From the NCBI RefSeq assembly GCF_014646515.1, contig NZ_BMNK01000014.1, forward strand, positions 190,298-254,297: a DNA stretch of 64,000 nucleotides. Direction: 5' to 3'. Source of the stretch: Nonomuraea glycinis. GTDB taxonomy: Bacteria; Actinomycetota; Actinomycetes; Streptosporangiales; Streptosporangiaceae. A program made the position numbers and the translations under genes. Positions 25,524-33,814 of the stretch are shown piece by piece. Numbering within the stretch: position 1 is the stretch's first letter; each line of letters begins with the position of its first letter. The notes under the pieces are model-generated. The model was not told the DNA's origin, made no database searches, and was given only the letters and a program-made list of their open reading frames with translations.

Positions 25524-27581
25524 GTGGCGAATCTGTCGCCGCGCCGGCTGCTGCCGCTGCTTTCCACCCCGCACAAGGGTGGCCGTTCCGCGATGACCTG
25601 TCAGTTCCGCTGCGGCAACGCCTGCGCGCACGATGTCGCCAACACCAGCGGCAACCCCTACTTCGGTGACGTGGCCGAGCAGGCGCTGTCACGGCGGGGC
25701 GCGCTGCGCGCGGGCGCGCTCGGCGCGCTGGTGGCGGGGGTCGGGGTCGTGGGTGCCGCGCCGGCGTTCGCCGATCCGGCCGAGCCCGCCGCGAAGCACG
25801 GCGGCCAGGGCGGTCCGGGTGGCGGCATCTCCTTCGAGCCCGTCCCGCCCAACACCGACGACGCGCTCCGGGTGCCCCGTGGCTACCGCTCGTCCGTGGT
25901 GGTGCGCTGGGGTGACCCGGTGCTGCCGGACGCGCCGGCGTTCGACTTCGACGACCAGAGCGCCGAGGCCCAGGCCAAGCAGTTCGGCTACAACTGCGAC
26001 TTCGTCACCCTCTTCCCGCTGGGCCGCGACCGGGGCCTGCTCTGGGTGAACCACGAGTACACCGACGAGGCCCTGATGTTCCGCGGGTACACGACCGGGG
26101 ACGCCGCCACGGAGGAGCAGATCAAGATCGCGATGGCCGCGCACGGCGGCGCGGTCGTCGAGGTGGAGCGGGCGCGCACCACGGGCCAGTGGAAGCTGGT
26201 CACCAAGGGCCGCCGCCGCTACAACCGGCGCGTCACCGCGCAGACGCCGATGCGGTTCACCGGCCCGGCGGCCGGCAGCGACCTGCTCAAGACGGCGGCC
26301 GACCCCCGTGGCGTCAAGCCGCTGGGCATGCTCAACAACTGCGCCGGCGGCACCACCCCATGGGACACGGTGCTGACCGCGGAGGAGAACTTCAACCAAT
26401 ACTTCGTCAACGGCGACAAGGTGCCCGCGGAGCAGGCGCCGTACATCGCCCGGTACGCGATCCCGTCGGGCGTCTCCGGCCGTCGCTTCGACCGGATCGA
26501 GGAGCGCTTCGACCTGGCCAAGCACCCGAACGAGGTCAACCGGTTCGGGTGGATCGTGGAGATCGACCCGTTCGACCCGGACGCGACGCCGATCAAGCGG
26601 ACCGCGCTGGGCCGGTTCGCGCACGAGGCCGCCACCACGTCGCTGGCCCGCGACGGCCGCCTGGTGGTCTACATGGGCGACGACTCCCGCTTCGAGTACG
26701 TCTACAAGTTCGTCTCGAAGGAGCGCTACCGCCGCGGCAACGACCGCCACAACCGCACCCTGCTGGACGAGGGCACGCTGTACGTGGCCAAGTTCACCGG
26801 CGACAGCCCGGCGGCGGAGATCGACGGCTCCGGCAAGCTGCCCACGGACGGCGAGTTCGACGGCTCCGGCGAGTGGATCCCGCTGGTCACCGGTGACAAG
26901 TCGCACGTGGCGGGCATGACGGCCGTCGAGGTGCTGGTCTACACCCGGGTCGCCGCCGACAAGGTGACCGCCACCAAGATGGACCGCCCGGAGGACGTGG
27001 AGCGCAACCCGGTGACCGGCGCCGTCTACGTCGCGCTGACCAACAACAGCAACCGCGCCGCAGCCCAGACGGACGAGGCCAACCCGATCGCGCAGAGCAA
27101 GCACGGTCACGTCCTGGAGATCGTGGAGCGGCGTGACGACGCGGCGGCCACGACGTTCGCCTGGTCCATCCCGCTGGTCTGCGGTGACCCGAACGACGCC
27201 TCGACGTACTTCGCGGGCTACGACAAGTCCAAGGTGTCGCCGATCTCCTGCCCGGACAACCTGGCCTTCGACCGGGACGGCAACCTGTGGATCTCCACCG
27301 ACGGCAGCCGGCTCGGCGGGCATGACGGCCTGTTCGTGATGCCGGTGCGCGGCCGGGAGCGGGGCCATGTGCGGCAGTTCCTGACGGTCCCGATCGGGGC
27401 GGAGACCTGCGGCCCGATGGTCACCGAGGACCAGCGCAGCGTGTTCGTGGCGGTGCAGCACCCGGGCGAGGTGGACGGGGCGAGCCCGGACCAGCCGGCC
27501 AGCCGCTGGCCCGACGGTGACCAGCCGCGTCCGGCCGTCGCGGTGGTGTGGCACGACAAGGGCAAGAAGATCGGCAGTTGA
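25524..27581 (+). CDS. PhoX family (DUF839) protein, Tat-exported
   Basis: The product has 685 residues. A long N-terminal region precedes a twin-arginine signal (LSRRGALRAGALGALVAGVG, about residues 55-75, cleavage near AFA). The mature part is a PhoX beta-propeller (EPVPPNTDDALRVPRGY, GLLWVNHEYTDE, NNCAGGTTPWDTVLTAEENF, FGWIVEIDPFDP, PDNLAFDRDGNLWISTDG). PhoX enzymes are Ca/Fe-dependent alkaline phosphatases, usually phosphate-starvation induced; no Pho box was identified. The GTG start has TTGGAGGACCT upstream. Its stop codon overlaps the -35 element of the SoxR-type promoter of the next gene. Confidence 0.9.
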   Translation: MANLSPRRLLPLLSTPHKGGRSAMTCQFRCGNACAHDVANTSGNPYFGDVAEQALSRRGALRAGALGALVAGVGVVGAAPAFADPAEPAAKHGGQGGPGGGISFEPVPPNTDDALRVPRGYRSSVVVRWGDPVLPDAPAFDFDDQSAEAQAKQFGYNCDFVTLFPLGRDRGLLWVNHEYTDEALMFRGYTTGDAATEEQIKIAMAAHGGAVVEVERARTTGQWKLVTKGRRRYNRRVTAQTPMRFTGPAAGSDLLKTAADPRGVKPLGMLNNCAGGTTPWDTVLTAEENFNQYFVNGDKVPAEQAPYIARYAIPSGVSGRRFDRIEERFDLAKHPNEVNRFGWIVEIDPFDPDATPIKRTALGRFAHEAATTSLARDGRLVVYMGDDSRFEYVYKFVSKERYRRGNDRHNRTLLDEGTLYVAKFTGDSPAAEIDGSGKLPTDGEFDGSGEWIPLVTGDKSHVAGMTAVEVLVYTRVAADKVTATKMDRPEDVERNPVTGAVYVALTNNSNRAAAQTDEANPIAQSKHGHVLEIVERRDDAAATTFAWSIPLVCGDPNDASTYFAGYDKSKVSPISCPDNLAFDRDGNLWISTDGSRLGGHDGLFVMPVRGRERGHVRQFLTVPIGAETCGPMVTEDQRSVFVAVQHPGEVDGASPDQPASRWPDGDQPRPAVAVVWHDKGKKIGS

Positions 27582-27608
27582 CCTCTAGTTTACTTGAGGT
27601 TCTATTCT
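27578..27608 (+). promoter_or_regulatory. SoxR box within a 19-bp-spacer promoter
   Basis: -35 TTGACC (27578-27583) and -10 TATTCT (27603-27608) are 19 bases apart, the long spacer typical of MerR/SoxR-activated promoters. The dyad CCTCTAGTTTACTTGAGG (27582-27599) matches the E. coli soxS operator at 16 of 18 positions and, as in soxS, its first two bases are the last two of the -35. It drives the ABC transporter starting at 27616, 7 bases after the -10. Confidence 0.85.
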
Positions 27609-27615
27609 CCATGCC

Positions 27616-29487
27616 ATGAGCATGGAAGTGACCGCGTGGAACCAGCTGTATTCGCTGAACAACCGCCCGGAGCGTCGCCAGGTGTCGAAGGCGACGCTCC
27701 GCCGCGTCTGGGGGTTCGCCAGACCGCACCGCCGCAGGATCGCGGTCTTCCTGGCGCTGAGCGTGGTGATGGCGGCGCTGGCGGTGGCTCCGCCGGTGCT
27801 GGCCGGCCGGGTGCTGGACGCGATCGGGCAGAGCGCGCCGCTCGGCGTGGTGGTGGGCCTGGCCGCCCTGATCGCGGGGCTGGCGGTGGCCGAGGCCGGG
27901 CTCGGCCTGCTGACCCGGTGGCTGTCGGCCGGGCTGGGCGAGGGGCTGATCCTGGACCTGCGCATCGCCGTGTTCGACCATGTGCAGCGGATGCCGGTGG
28001 CGTTCTTCACCCGGACGCGTACCGGCGCGCTGGTCAGCCGGCTCAACAACGACGTGATCGGCGCGCAGCGGGCGTTCACCGACACGCTGTCCAGCGTGGC
28101 GGGCAACGTGGTGACCCTGCTGCTGGCGCTCACCGTGATGGTGGGCATCTCCTGGCAGATCACCCTGCTGGCGTTGCTGCTGCTGCCGGTGTTCGTGCTG
28201 CCGGCCCGCCGGATGGGCGTCAGGATCGCCCGGCTCAGGCGCGAGGCGGCCGACCACAACGCGACCATGGCCACCCAGATGACCGAGCGGTTCTCGGCGC
28301 CGGGCGCGACGCTGGTGAAGCTGTTCGGCAGGCCGGCCATGGAGTCGGCCGACTTCGCCGCGAGGGCGAGGCGGGTGCGGGACATCGGGGTGCGCACGGC
28401 CTTCACCCAGTCGGTCTTCGTCACCGCGCTCACCCTGGTGTCGGCGCTGGCCCTGGCGCTCGTCTACGGCCTGGGCGGCTTCTACGCGCTGCGCGAGCAG
28501 CTCGACGCGGGCTCGGTGGTGGCGCTGGCGCTGCTGATCACCCGCCTCTACTCGCCGCTGACCGCGCTGGCCAGCGCCCGGGTGGACGTGATGAGCGCGC
28601 TGGTGAGCTTCGAGCGGGTCTTCGAGGTGCTCGACCTGGAGCCGCTCATCAAGGACCGGCCGGGCGCGGGCGAGGTGCCCGCCGGGCCGGTCGGCGTGGA
28701 GTTCGACGACGTGCGCTTCGCCTACCCCTCGGCCGACAAGGTGTCGCTCGCCTCGCTGGAGGAGGTGGCCGCGCTGGACACCCGCGGTGGGGTCGATGTG
28801 CTGCACGGGGTCTCCTTCACGGCCGAGCCGGGCCAGATGGTGGCTCTGGTGGGCTCCTCCGGCGCGGGCAAGTCGACGATCGCGCAGCTCCTGCCGAGGC
28901 TGTACGACGTGGACGCGGGCGCGGTCCGGATCGGCGGCGTGGACGTACGGGACCTGACCGCCGACTCCATCCGCGAGGCGCTCGGCATGGTCACCCAGGA
29001 CGGCCACCTGTTCCACGACTCGATCAGGGGCAACCTGCTGTTCGCCCGCCCGGAGGCGAGCGAGGAGGAGCTGTGGGACGCGCTGCGCAGGTCCCGGCTC
29101 GCCGCCCTGATCGAGTCGCTGCCCGACGGGCTGGACACGGTGGTGGGCGAGCGCGGCTACCGGCTGTCCGGCGGCGAGCGCCAGCGGCTGACGATCGCCC
29201 GGCTGCTGCTGGCCGGCCCTCGGGTGGTGATCCTGGACGAGGCCACCGCGGCGCTCGACTCCACCTCGGAGGCCGCCGTACAGGAGGCGCTGGCCGAGGC
29301 GCTGGACGGGCGGACCGCCGTGGTGATCGCGCACCGGCTCTCCACGATCCGCGCCGCCGACGTCATCCTGGTCATCGAGGACGGGCGGATCGTGGAGCGC
29401 GGCACGCACGCCGAACTGCTCGCCGAGGGCGGGCGCTACGAGGAGCTCTACCGCACTCAGTTCGCCGACCCGGCCATCACGGTCTGA
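27616..29487 (+). CDS. ABC exporter, fused permease and ATPase, SoxR-controlled
   Basis: The product has 623 residues. A six-helix exporter domain spans about 35-330 (VFLALSVVMAALAVAPPVLAG, LLLALTVMVGISW). The ATPase follows with Walker A VGSSGAGKSTIAQLLP, Q-loop VTQDGHLFHDS, signature LSGGERQRLTIA, Walker B VVILDEATAALDS and H-loop VIAHRLST. The family exports lipids, peptides or drugs. S. coelicolor SoxR is known to induce an ABC transporter (SCO7008, from memory) in response to redox-active pigments, and the same logic fits here. The 3' end overlaps the convergent MFS gene by 31 bases. Confidence 0.93.
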   Translation: MSMEVTAWNQLYSLNNRPERRQVSKATLRRVWGFARPHRRRIAVFLALSVVMAALAVAPPVLAGRVLDAIGQSAPLGVVVGLAALIAGLAVAEAGLGLLTRWLSAGLGEGLILDLRIAVFDHVQRMPVAFFTRTRTGALVSRLNNDVIGAQRAFTDTLSSVAGNVVTLLLALTVMVGISWQITLLALLLLPVFVLPARRMGVRIARLRREAADHNATMATQMTERFSAPGATLVKLFGRPAMESADFAARARRVRDIGVRTAFTQSVFVTALTLVSALALALVYGLGGFYALREQLDAGSVVALALLITRLYSPLTALASARVDVMSALVSFERVFEVLDLEPLIKDRPGAGEVPAGPVGVEFDDVRFAYPSADKVSLASLEEVAALDTRGGVDVLHGVSFTAEPGQMVALVGSSGAGKSTIAQLLPRLYDVDAGAVRIGGVDVRDLTADSIREALGMVTQDGHLFHDSIRGNLLFARPEASEEELWDALRRSRLAALIESLPDGLDTVVGERGYRLSGGERQRLTIARLLLAGPRVVILDEATAALDSTSEAAVQEALAEALDGRTAVVIAHRLSTIRAADVILVIEDGRIVERGTHAELLAEGGRYEELYRTQFADPAITV

Positions 29488-30875
29488 GGCCGCTCCTCCT
29501 TCTTCGGGGTACGGCTCTCGCGCAGCGTGGAGAGGGCGACCGGGATGCCTGCCAGCACGACCACGGCCGCGATCACCAGGGTGAACTGGTAACCCTCCAG
29601 GAAGGCGGTCAGCGGCGGCCCGTCGCTCGCCGCCTGCCTGGCGGTCAGCAGCGCGCCCAGGACGGTGATGCCGAGCAGCCCGAACACCTCCCTGGAGACG
29701 TTCAGCACCCCGGAGGCCACCCCTGACCGTCCCGCCGGCATCCCGCTGAGCACGGCGGCGGTCAGGGGCACCATCAGGCCGCCGCCGAGGCCGTACAGCA
29801 TGAACCAGGGGAGCACGTCGGAGTAGCCGGCGTCCGCGCCGACCCCGGCGAGCATCAGGATGGCGGCCCCCATGAGCGCCATCCCGAGCGCCACCGTCCG
29901 CCCGATGCCGAGCAGCGCGCTGATCCGCTGGGACAGCACCGCCACCACCGCCATGATCAACGCCATCGGCACGAACGCGGCCCCGGCCTCGGTGGGGCTG
30001 AAGCCGAGCACGTTCTGCAGCCAGAGCGCGCTGAAGAAGTAGATGCCGAACACCCCGAACGACCAGATGCCGCTGGTGATGGCGCCACCGGTGAACTGCC
30101 TGGCCCGGAAGAGCGACAGGTCGATCATCGGCTCCGCGGATCTCCTCTCGACCAGCACGAACGCGGTCGCGGACAGCAGCGTGACGGCGACGGCGGCCAG
30201 GATTTCCGGCGAGGTCCAGCCGGCGGCCTCGCCCTCGATGAGCGCGTAGGTCAGGGCGAACAGCGCGAGGGCGGAGGTGGTCAGGCCCGGCAGGTCCAGG
30301 CGGTGCCGTACCCGGGTGAAAGCGGGCCGTACCGCCCACAGCGCGAGCCCGAGGGTCACCGCTCCGATGGGCACGTTGATCAGATAGATCCAGCCCCAGT
30401 GCAGGTTCTGGCTGATGAACCCGCCGGTGACGGGGCCGAGCGCCATGGACAGCGCGCCGGCCACGCTCCAGATGCCGACGGCCCTGCCGCGCTCGGCCGG
30501 GTCGGGGAAGATCTGGGAGAGCAGGGCCAGCGAGGTCGGGGTGAGCAGCGCCGCGCCGACGCCCTGCGCCGCGCGGGCGGCGATCAGCGTCCCGCCGCTG
30601 GTGGCGAGCCCGGCGCCGAGCGAGGCGAGGGTGAAGATGATCAGGCCGGTGACGAACACCCGCCTGGCTCCGTACAGGTCGGCGAGTCTGCCGCCGACGA
30701 GCATCAGCCCGGCGAACACCAGGATGTAGCCGCTCACGATCCACTCCAGGCCGGAGATCGTCAGCCCCAGCTCCCGCTGGATGGTCGGTAAGGCGACATT
30801 GCCCACGTTGTTGTCCAGCGCGGTCATGAAGGCGCCGAGCGTCATCGCGATCAGCGCCCACCATTTGCGGTCCAC
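29457..30875 (-). CDS. DHA2-family MFS drug efflux transporter
   Basis: The product has 472 residues from the GTG at 30875 (AGGGGG upstream; MDRKWWALIAMTLGAFMTALD). It has about 14 membrane segments with the family motifs LDNNVGNVALPTI (motif D1), GGRLADLYGARRVFV (motif A) and GPVTGGFI (motif C), which define EmrB/QacA proton-drug antiporters. It is divergent from a TetR gene, with a double operator between them, so substrate-induced derepression is the expected control. It converges on and overlaps the ABC exporter gene by 31 bases. Confidence 0.93.
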   Translation of the reverse strand: MDRKWWALIAMTLGAFMTALDNNVGNVALPTIQRELGLTISGLEWIVSGYILVFAGLMLVGGRLADLYGARRVFVTGLIIFTLASLGAGLATSGGTLIAARAAQGVGAALLTPTSLALLSQIFPDPAERGRAVGIWSVAGALSMALGPVTGGFISQNLHWGWIYLINVPIGAVTLGLALWAVRPAFTRVRHRLDLPGLTTSALALFALTYALIEGEAAGWTSPEILAAVAVTLLSATAFVLVERRSAEPMIDLSLFRARQFTGGAITSGIWSFGVFGIYFFSALWLQNVLGFSPTEAGAAFVPMALIMAVVAVLSQRISALLGIGRTVALGMALMGAAILMLAGVGADAGYSDVLPWFMLYGLGGGLMVPLTAAVLSGMPAGRSGVASGVLNVSREVFGLLGITVLGALLTARQAASDGPPLTAFLEGYQFTLVIAAVVVLAGIPVALSTLRESRTPKKEERPQTVMAGSAN

Positions 30876-30885
30876 GACAGTCCCC

Positions 30886-30937
30886 CTATACGTCGTACTT
30901 GTACGTCGTATAGTTGAACTTGTACGGCGTATAGTTG
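30886..30937. promoter_or_regulatory. TetR operator pair between MFS and tetR genes
   Basis: Bases 30886-30913 form a 28-bp near-perfect palindrome: arms CTATACG/CGTATAG outside and CGTAC/GTACG inside, centred on TT, with one T/T mismatch per side. Its right half, ACTTGTACGTCGTATAGTTG (30897-30916), is repeated at 30918-30937 with one change, exactly 21 bp (two helical turns) away. TATAGT at 30930-30935, 8 bases before the tetR start, is a likely -10 for a leaderless tetR message. Confidence 0.85.
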
Positions 30938-30943
30938 TCAACC

Positions 30944-31600
30944 GTGATGGGAAAACTGAGCGCCGCGTCGATCGTCGAACGGGCGATCCAGATCGGCGAC
31001 ACCGAAGGCATCGACGCCGTGACCATCAGGCGGCTGGCCACCGACCTCGGCGTCACCCCGATGGCCCTCTACTGGCACTTCAAGAACAAGGAACAGCTCC
31101 TGATCGGCATGGCCGATCACCTTGTGGCGAACTTCGCGCCCAAGCCCGCCGACGATCGGCCCTGGCGGCTGCGGCTGCGCGAGCTGATCGAAGGGCTCAT
31201 CCACGTCCTGCGCGCTCACCCGTGCGCCCGCACCGTGCTGGAGCAGATCGACAAGGAGGACGTGCCGAGCTACCTGGCCGTCTGGAACGAGGCCCTGGGG
31301 CTGACCCGCGCGGCCGGGTTCGCCGACGGGGAGTCCTGCCTCATCTCCAAATACCTGCTGCAGAGCGCGATCGCCATCGCCGACGCCCCCGTGCACTTCC
31401 GCTCCGGCCACACCGACGAGGAGATCGCCGAGATCGTCCGGGTCAAGCGCCTGTCCCTGGAGTCACTCCCCGCCGACACCTACCCCCACCTGGTCAGAAT
31501 GGCGGACTCCATGGTCAACCTCCCGCCGGGCCTCTACGACTCCTTCGGCGTCGACCTCATCCTCGCCGGCATCGAATCCCTCGCCGCCCGCCGCTCGTAG
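30944..31600 (+). CDS. TetR family transcriptional regulator
   Basis: The product has 218 residues (GTG at 30944, or ATG at 30947). The N-terminal HTH is canonical: IVERAIQIGDTEGIDAVTIRRLATDLGVTPMALYWHFKNKEQLL. The C-terminal helical domain (about 75-215) is a TetR-class ligand pocket (VLRAHPCARTVLEQI). It lies between two DHA2 efflux genes, divergent from one and convergent with the other. Operator-like sequences in front of itself and both pumps suggest it represses all three. The inducer is unknown. Confidence 0.92.
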   Translation: MMGKLSAASIVERAIQIGDTEGIDAVTIRRLATDLGVTPMALYWHFKNKEQLLIGMADHLVANFAPKPADDRPWRLRLRELIEGLIHVLRAHPCARTVLEQIDKEDVPSYLAVWNEALGLTRAAGFADGESCLISKYLLQSAIAIADAPVHFRSGHTDEEIAEIVRVKRLSLESLPADTYPHLVRMADSMVNLPPGLYDSFGVDLILAGIESLAARRS

Positions 31601-31605
31601 CACGC

Positions 31606-33048
31606 TCAGCGGCGGGGGGAGCGGGCCAGGCCGGCGAGGAGGGCGCCGGTCAGGACGACCGCGAACAGGACCGCGTAGGTGCGCTCGAAGCCCTGCATGA
31701 GCTGCCCCACCGCCACCGGTGACAGCGTCGACAGGGTGCCCGCGTACACCTGGGCCCGCACCTCCGGGCTCACCGCGCTGCTCAGCACGCTGAGCGACAG
31801 GCCGACGCCGAGCACGATGCCGACGTTGATCACCATGAGGCGGAAGCCGTTGACCACGCCGAGGCTGCCGCTCGGCAGCGCCCCCATGACCTGGGTGGTG
31901 TTGCCGGTGAGGAAGGTGCCGCTGCCGCAGCCGGCGACGAACAGGCCGATCCCGATGACCCAGTACGGCACGCCGGGGTCGGCCGTGAGCAGGAGCGCGC
32001 CGAGCCCGGCCGCGCTCATCAGCGCGCCGCCGATGGACAGCAGGTACGGCGAGACGCGGCGCCCGAGCAGGCCGACGACGGGGGAGGACAGCGCCATGCC
32101 CACCGGCACCGGCAGCACGCTCAGCCCGGCGGTGAACGGATCCACGCCCCTGGCCGCCTGGAAGTACAGCGCCACCACCAGGATCAGCGCCGAGCGGGCG
32201 ACGGCGTTGCAGAAGGAGGCCAGGTTCGCGCACGCCAGCATCCGCCCGCCGAACAGCCGCAGGTCCAGCACCGGGTTGGCGGCCCGCCGCTCCACCAGCA
32301 CGATCAGCGGCACCAGGATCACGAACAGGGCGGCCCCGATCACCGCGACGGGACTTGTCGGCCCGTTGGAGCCGGCTTCGGACAGGGCCAGGATGATGGC
32401 CGTCAGCGCGGTGAACACCAGCGCGTTGCCCATCCCGTCGACGGGACGTCTCGGTCCCTTCGGCACCTTGCGCAGGATGAGCGCGCCCCAGATGAGCGCG
32501 ACCAGCCCGGCGGGCACGTTCACCCAGAAGATCCACTGCCAGCCCGCGGTCGCGGCGATCAGCCCGCCCAGGGTGGGGCCGGCGAGCTGCGCCACCGACA
32601 GGGTGCCCATGTAGACGCCCATGCCCTGGCTGAGCCGGTCGGGCGGGAACGCCTCGGTGATGATCACCGTGCCGTTGGCCAGGATCATCGCCGCGCCGAC
32701 CGCCTGAAGCATCCGCATCACGATCAGGAACCACACGTCCGGCGACAGCCCGGCGAGCAGCGAGGCCACGGTGAACAGCGCGAACCCGGTCAGATAGACC
32801 TCACGCCTGCCCAGCAGGTCGGCCACCCGCCCGAAGAACACCAGGCTCGCCGTGTTGACCAGCAGGAACGCCAGCAGGATCCACCCCGACTGGAACGGCG
32901 TGGCGTGGAAGTGCCGCACGATTGTGGGCAGGGCCACGTTGAGGGTGCTGCCCGCGATGCCGATGAGAACGAGTCCCAGACTGGTGACCGAGCACACCCG
33001 CCAGGCGTAGCGCAGGCGGGCGGCATCATCGGAGGTGGTCGCGACCAT
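31606..33048 (-). CDS. DHA2-family MFS transporter (second pump)
   Basis: The product has 480 residues and about 14 membrane segments, with IAGSTLNVALPTIVRHF, FGRVADLLGRREVYL (motif A) and LAGPTLGGLIA (motif C). It is a proton-coupled efflux protein paralogous to, but not a close copy of, the pump at 29457-30875. The ATG has AAGGGGC upstream. A palindrome at 33062-33076 contains GTACGGCGTA, identical to part of the tetR-MFS operator, 14 bases from the start. Its stop is 5 bases from the convergent tetR stop. Confidence 0.92.
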   Translation of the reverse strand: MVATTSDDAARLRYAWRVCSVTSLGLVLIGIAGSTLNVALPTIVRHFHATPFQSGWILLAFLLVNTASLVFFGRVADLLGRREVYLTGFALFTVASLLAGLSPDVWFLIVMRMLQAVGAAMILANGTVIITEAFPPDRLSQGMGVYMGTLSVAQLAGPTLGGLIAATAGWQWIFWVNVPAGLVALIWGALILRKVPKGPRRPVDGMGNALVFTALTAIILALSEAGSNGPTSPVAVIGAALFVILVPLIVLVERRAANPVLDLRLFGGRMLACANLASFCNAVARSALILVVALYFQAARGVDPFTAGLSVLPVPVGMALSSPVVGLLGRRVSPYLLSIGGALMSAAGLGALLLTADPGVPYWVIGIGLFVAGCGSGTFLTGNTTQVMGALPSGSLGVVNGFRLMVINVGIVLGVGLSLSVLSSAVSPEVRAQVYAGTLSTLSPVAVGQLMQGFERTYAVLFAVVLTGALLAGLARSPRR

Positions 33049-33061
33049 GCCCCTTACTATG

Positions 33062-33076
33062 ACGTACGGCGTACGT
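33062..33076. promoter_or_regulatory. Probable third TetR operator
   Basis: ACGTAC GGC GTACGT is a perfect 6-bp dyad 14 bases upstream of the second MFS gene. It includes GTACGGCGTA (33064-33073), the same ten bases found in the operator repeat at 30922-30931. This suggests one TetR protein controls both pumps, although the half-site spacing differs from the long palindrome. Confidence 0.55.
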
Positions 33077-33117
33077 ACGATTTTAGGTAGCTTGCGCGTT
33101 TGCGCAGTCGGTTCAGG

Positions 33118-33780
33118 TCAGCGTGCCCGTTTGCGCAGTCCTTCCATGTCGTGCACCACCACGCGCCGCCTGCCGGTCTCGATCAGCCCCCGGTCGCGCA
33201 GCGTGCGCAGCGCCTTGCTGACGGCCTCCCGGGACGCGCCGGTCCACCCGGCGAGCTCGTCCTGCGACAGCGGCAGCGCCACCCGGACCCCGCCGTTCGT
33301 CTTCTCGCCGTAGCGCTCGGCCAGCTCCAGCAGCCGGGTCGCCACCCGTCCCGTGGTGTCGAACGCGCCGTACTCGATGCGCTTCCTGTCGGCGTCGCGC
33401 AGCCGCCCGGTGACAAGCTGCATGAGCAGGACGGCGATCCGCCCGTGCTCCTGCAGAAAGCCGGTGAAGTCCCGGATGGCGATGCCCGCGATGGGTTCGA
33501 GCGAGGTCACGGTCGCCGAGCGCGGCGAGCCGTCGATGGCCGACATCTCCCCGAGCAGCGCGCCAGGGCCACGCACCGCCAGCACCACCTCGGTGCCGCT
33601 GCTGGTGTGGGAGGAGACCTTCACCCGGCCCTCGGTCAGCACGAGCACCCAGTCGGAGGTGTCACCCTCGGACATCACCGTCGTCCCGCGATCCCACCGC
33701 CGGGGCCGGCCGGCGGCACACACGACCTCGATGTCTTCGGGCGTCAGCATGGCTAGGAACTCGCCGGGCTCTGGCTTCAT
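33118..33780 (-). CDS. Crp/Fnr family regulator with intact cyclic-nucleotide pocket
   Basis: The product has 220 residues. The cNMP-binding barrel covers about 10-125 and keeps the phosphate-binding cassette (GALLGEMSAIDGSPRSATV, with the Glu and Arg that contact ribose phosphate). A long helix and a winged HTH (SQDELAGWTGASREAVSKAL) complete a Crp-like activator. No Fe-S cysteines are seen, so it is Crp-type rather than Fnr-type. It starts 34 bases after the stop of the cyclase gene on the same strand, so the two are very likely co-transcribed as a signal producer and its receptor. Confidence 0.92.
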   Translation of the reverse strand: MKPEPGEFLAMLTPEDIEVVCAAGRPRRWDRGTTVMSEGDTSDWVLVLTEGRVKVSSHTSSGTEVVLAVRGPGALLGEMSAIDGSPRSATVTSLEPIAGIAIRDFTGFLQEHGRIAVLLMQLVTGRLRDADRKRIEYGAFDTTGRVATRLLELAERYGEKTNGGVRVALPLSQDELAGWTGASREAVSKALRTLRDRGLIETGRRRVVVHDMEGLRKRAR

Positions 33781-33814
33781 GTGCCTGATTATGTCCGTAC
33801 GACCCGCGACCTTT

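Noticed and set aside
27421..30864. A 1147-codon open frame on the minus strand opposite the PhoX-ABC-MFS region
   Set aside because: It is the antisense of clear genes. Its translation is Arg/Gly/His-rich without domains except where it runs in the MFS region out of frame, and it is a by-product of high third-position GC.
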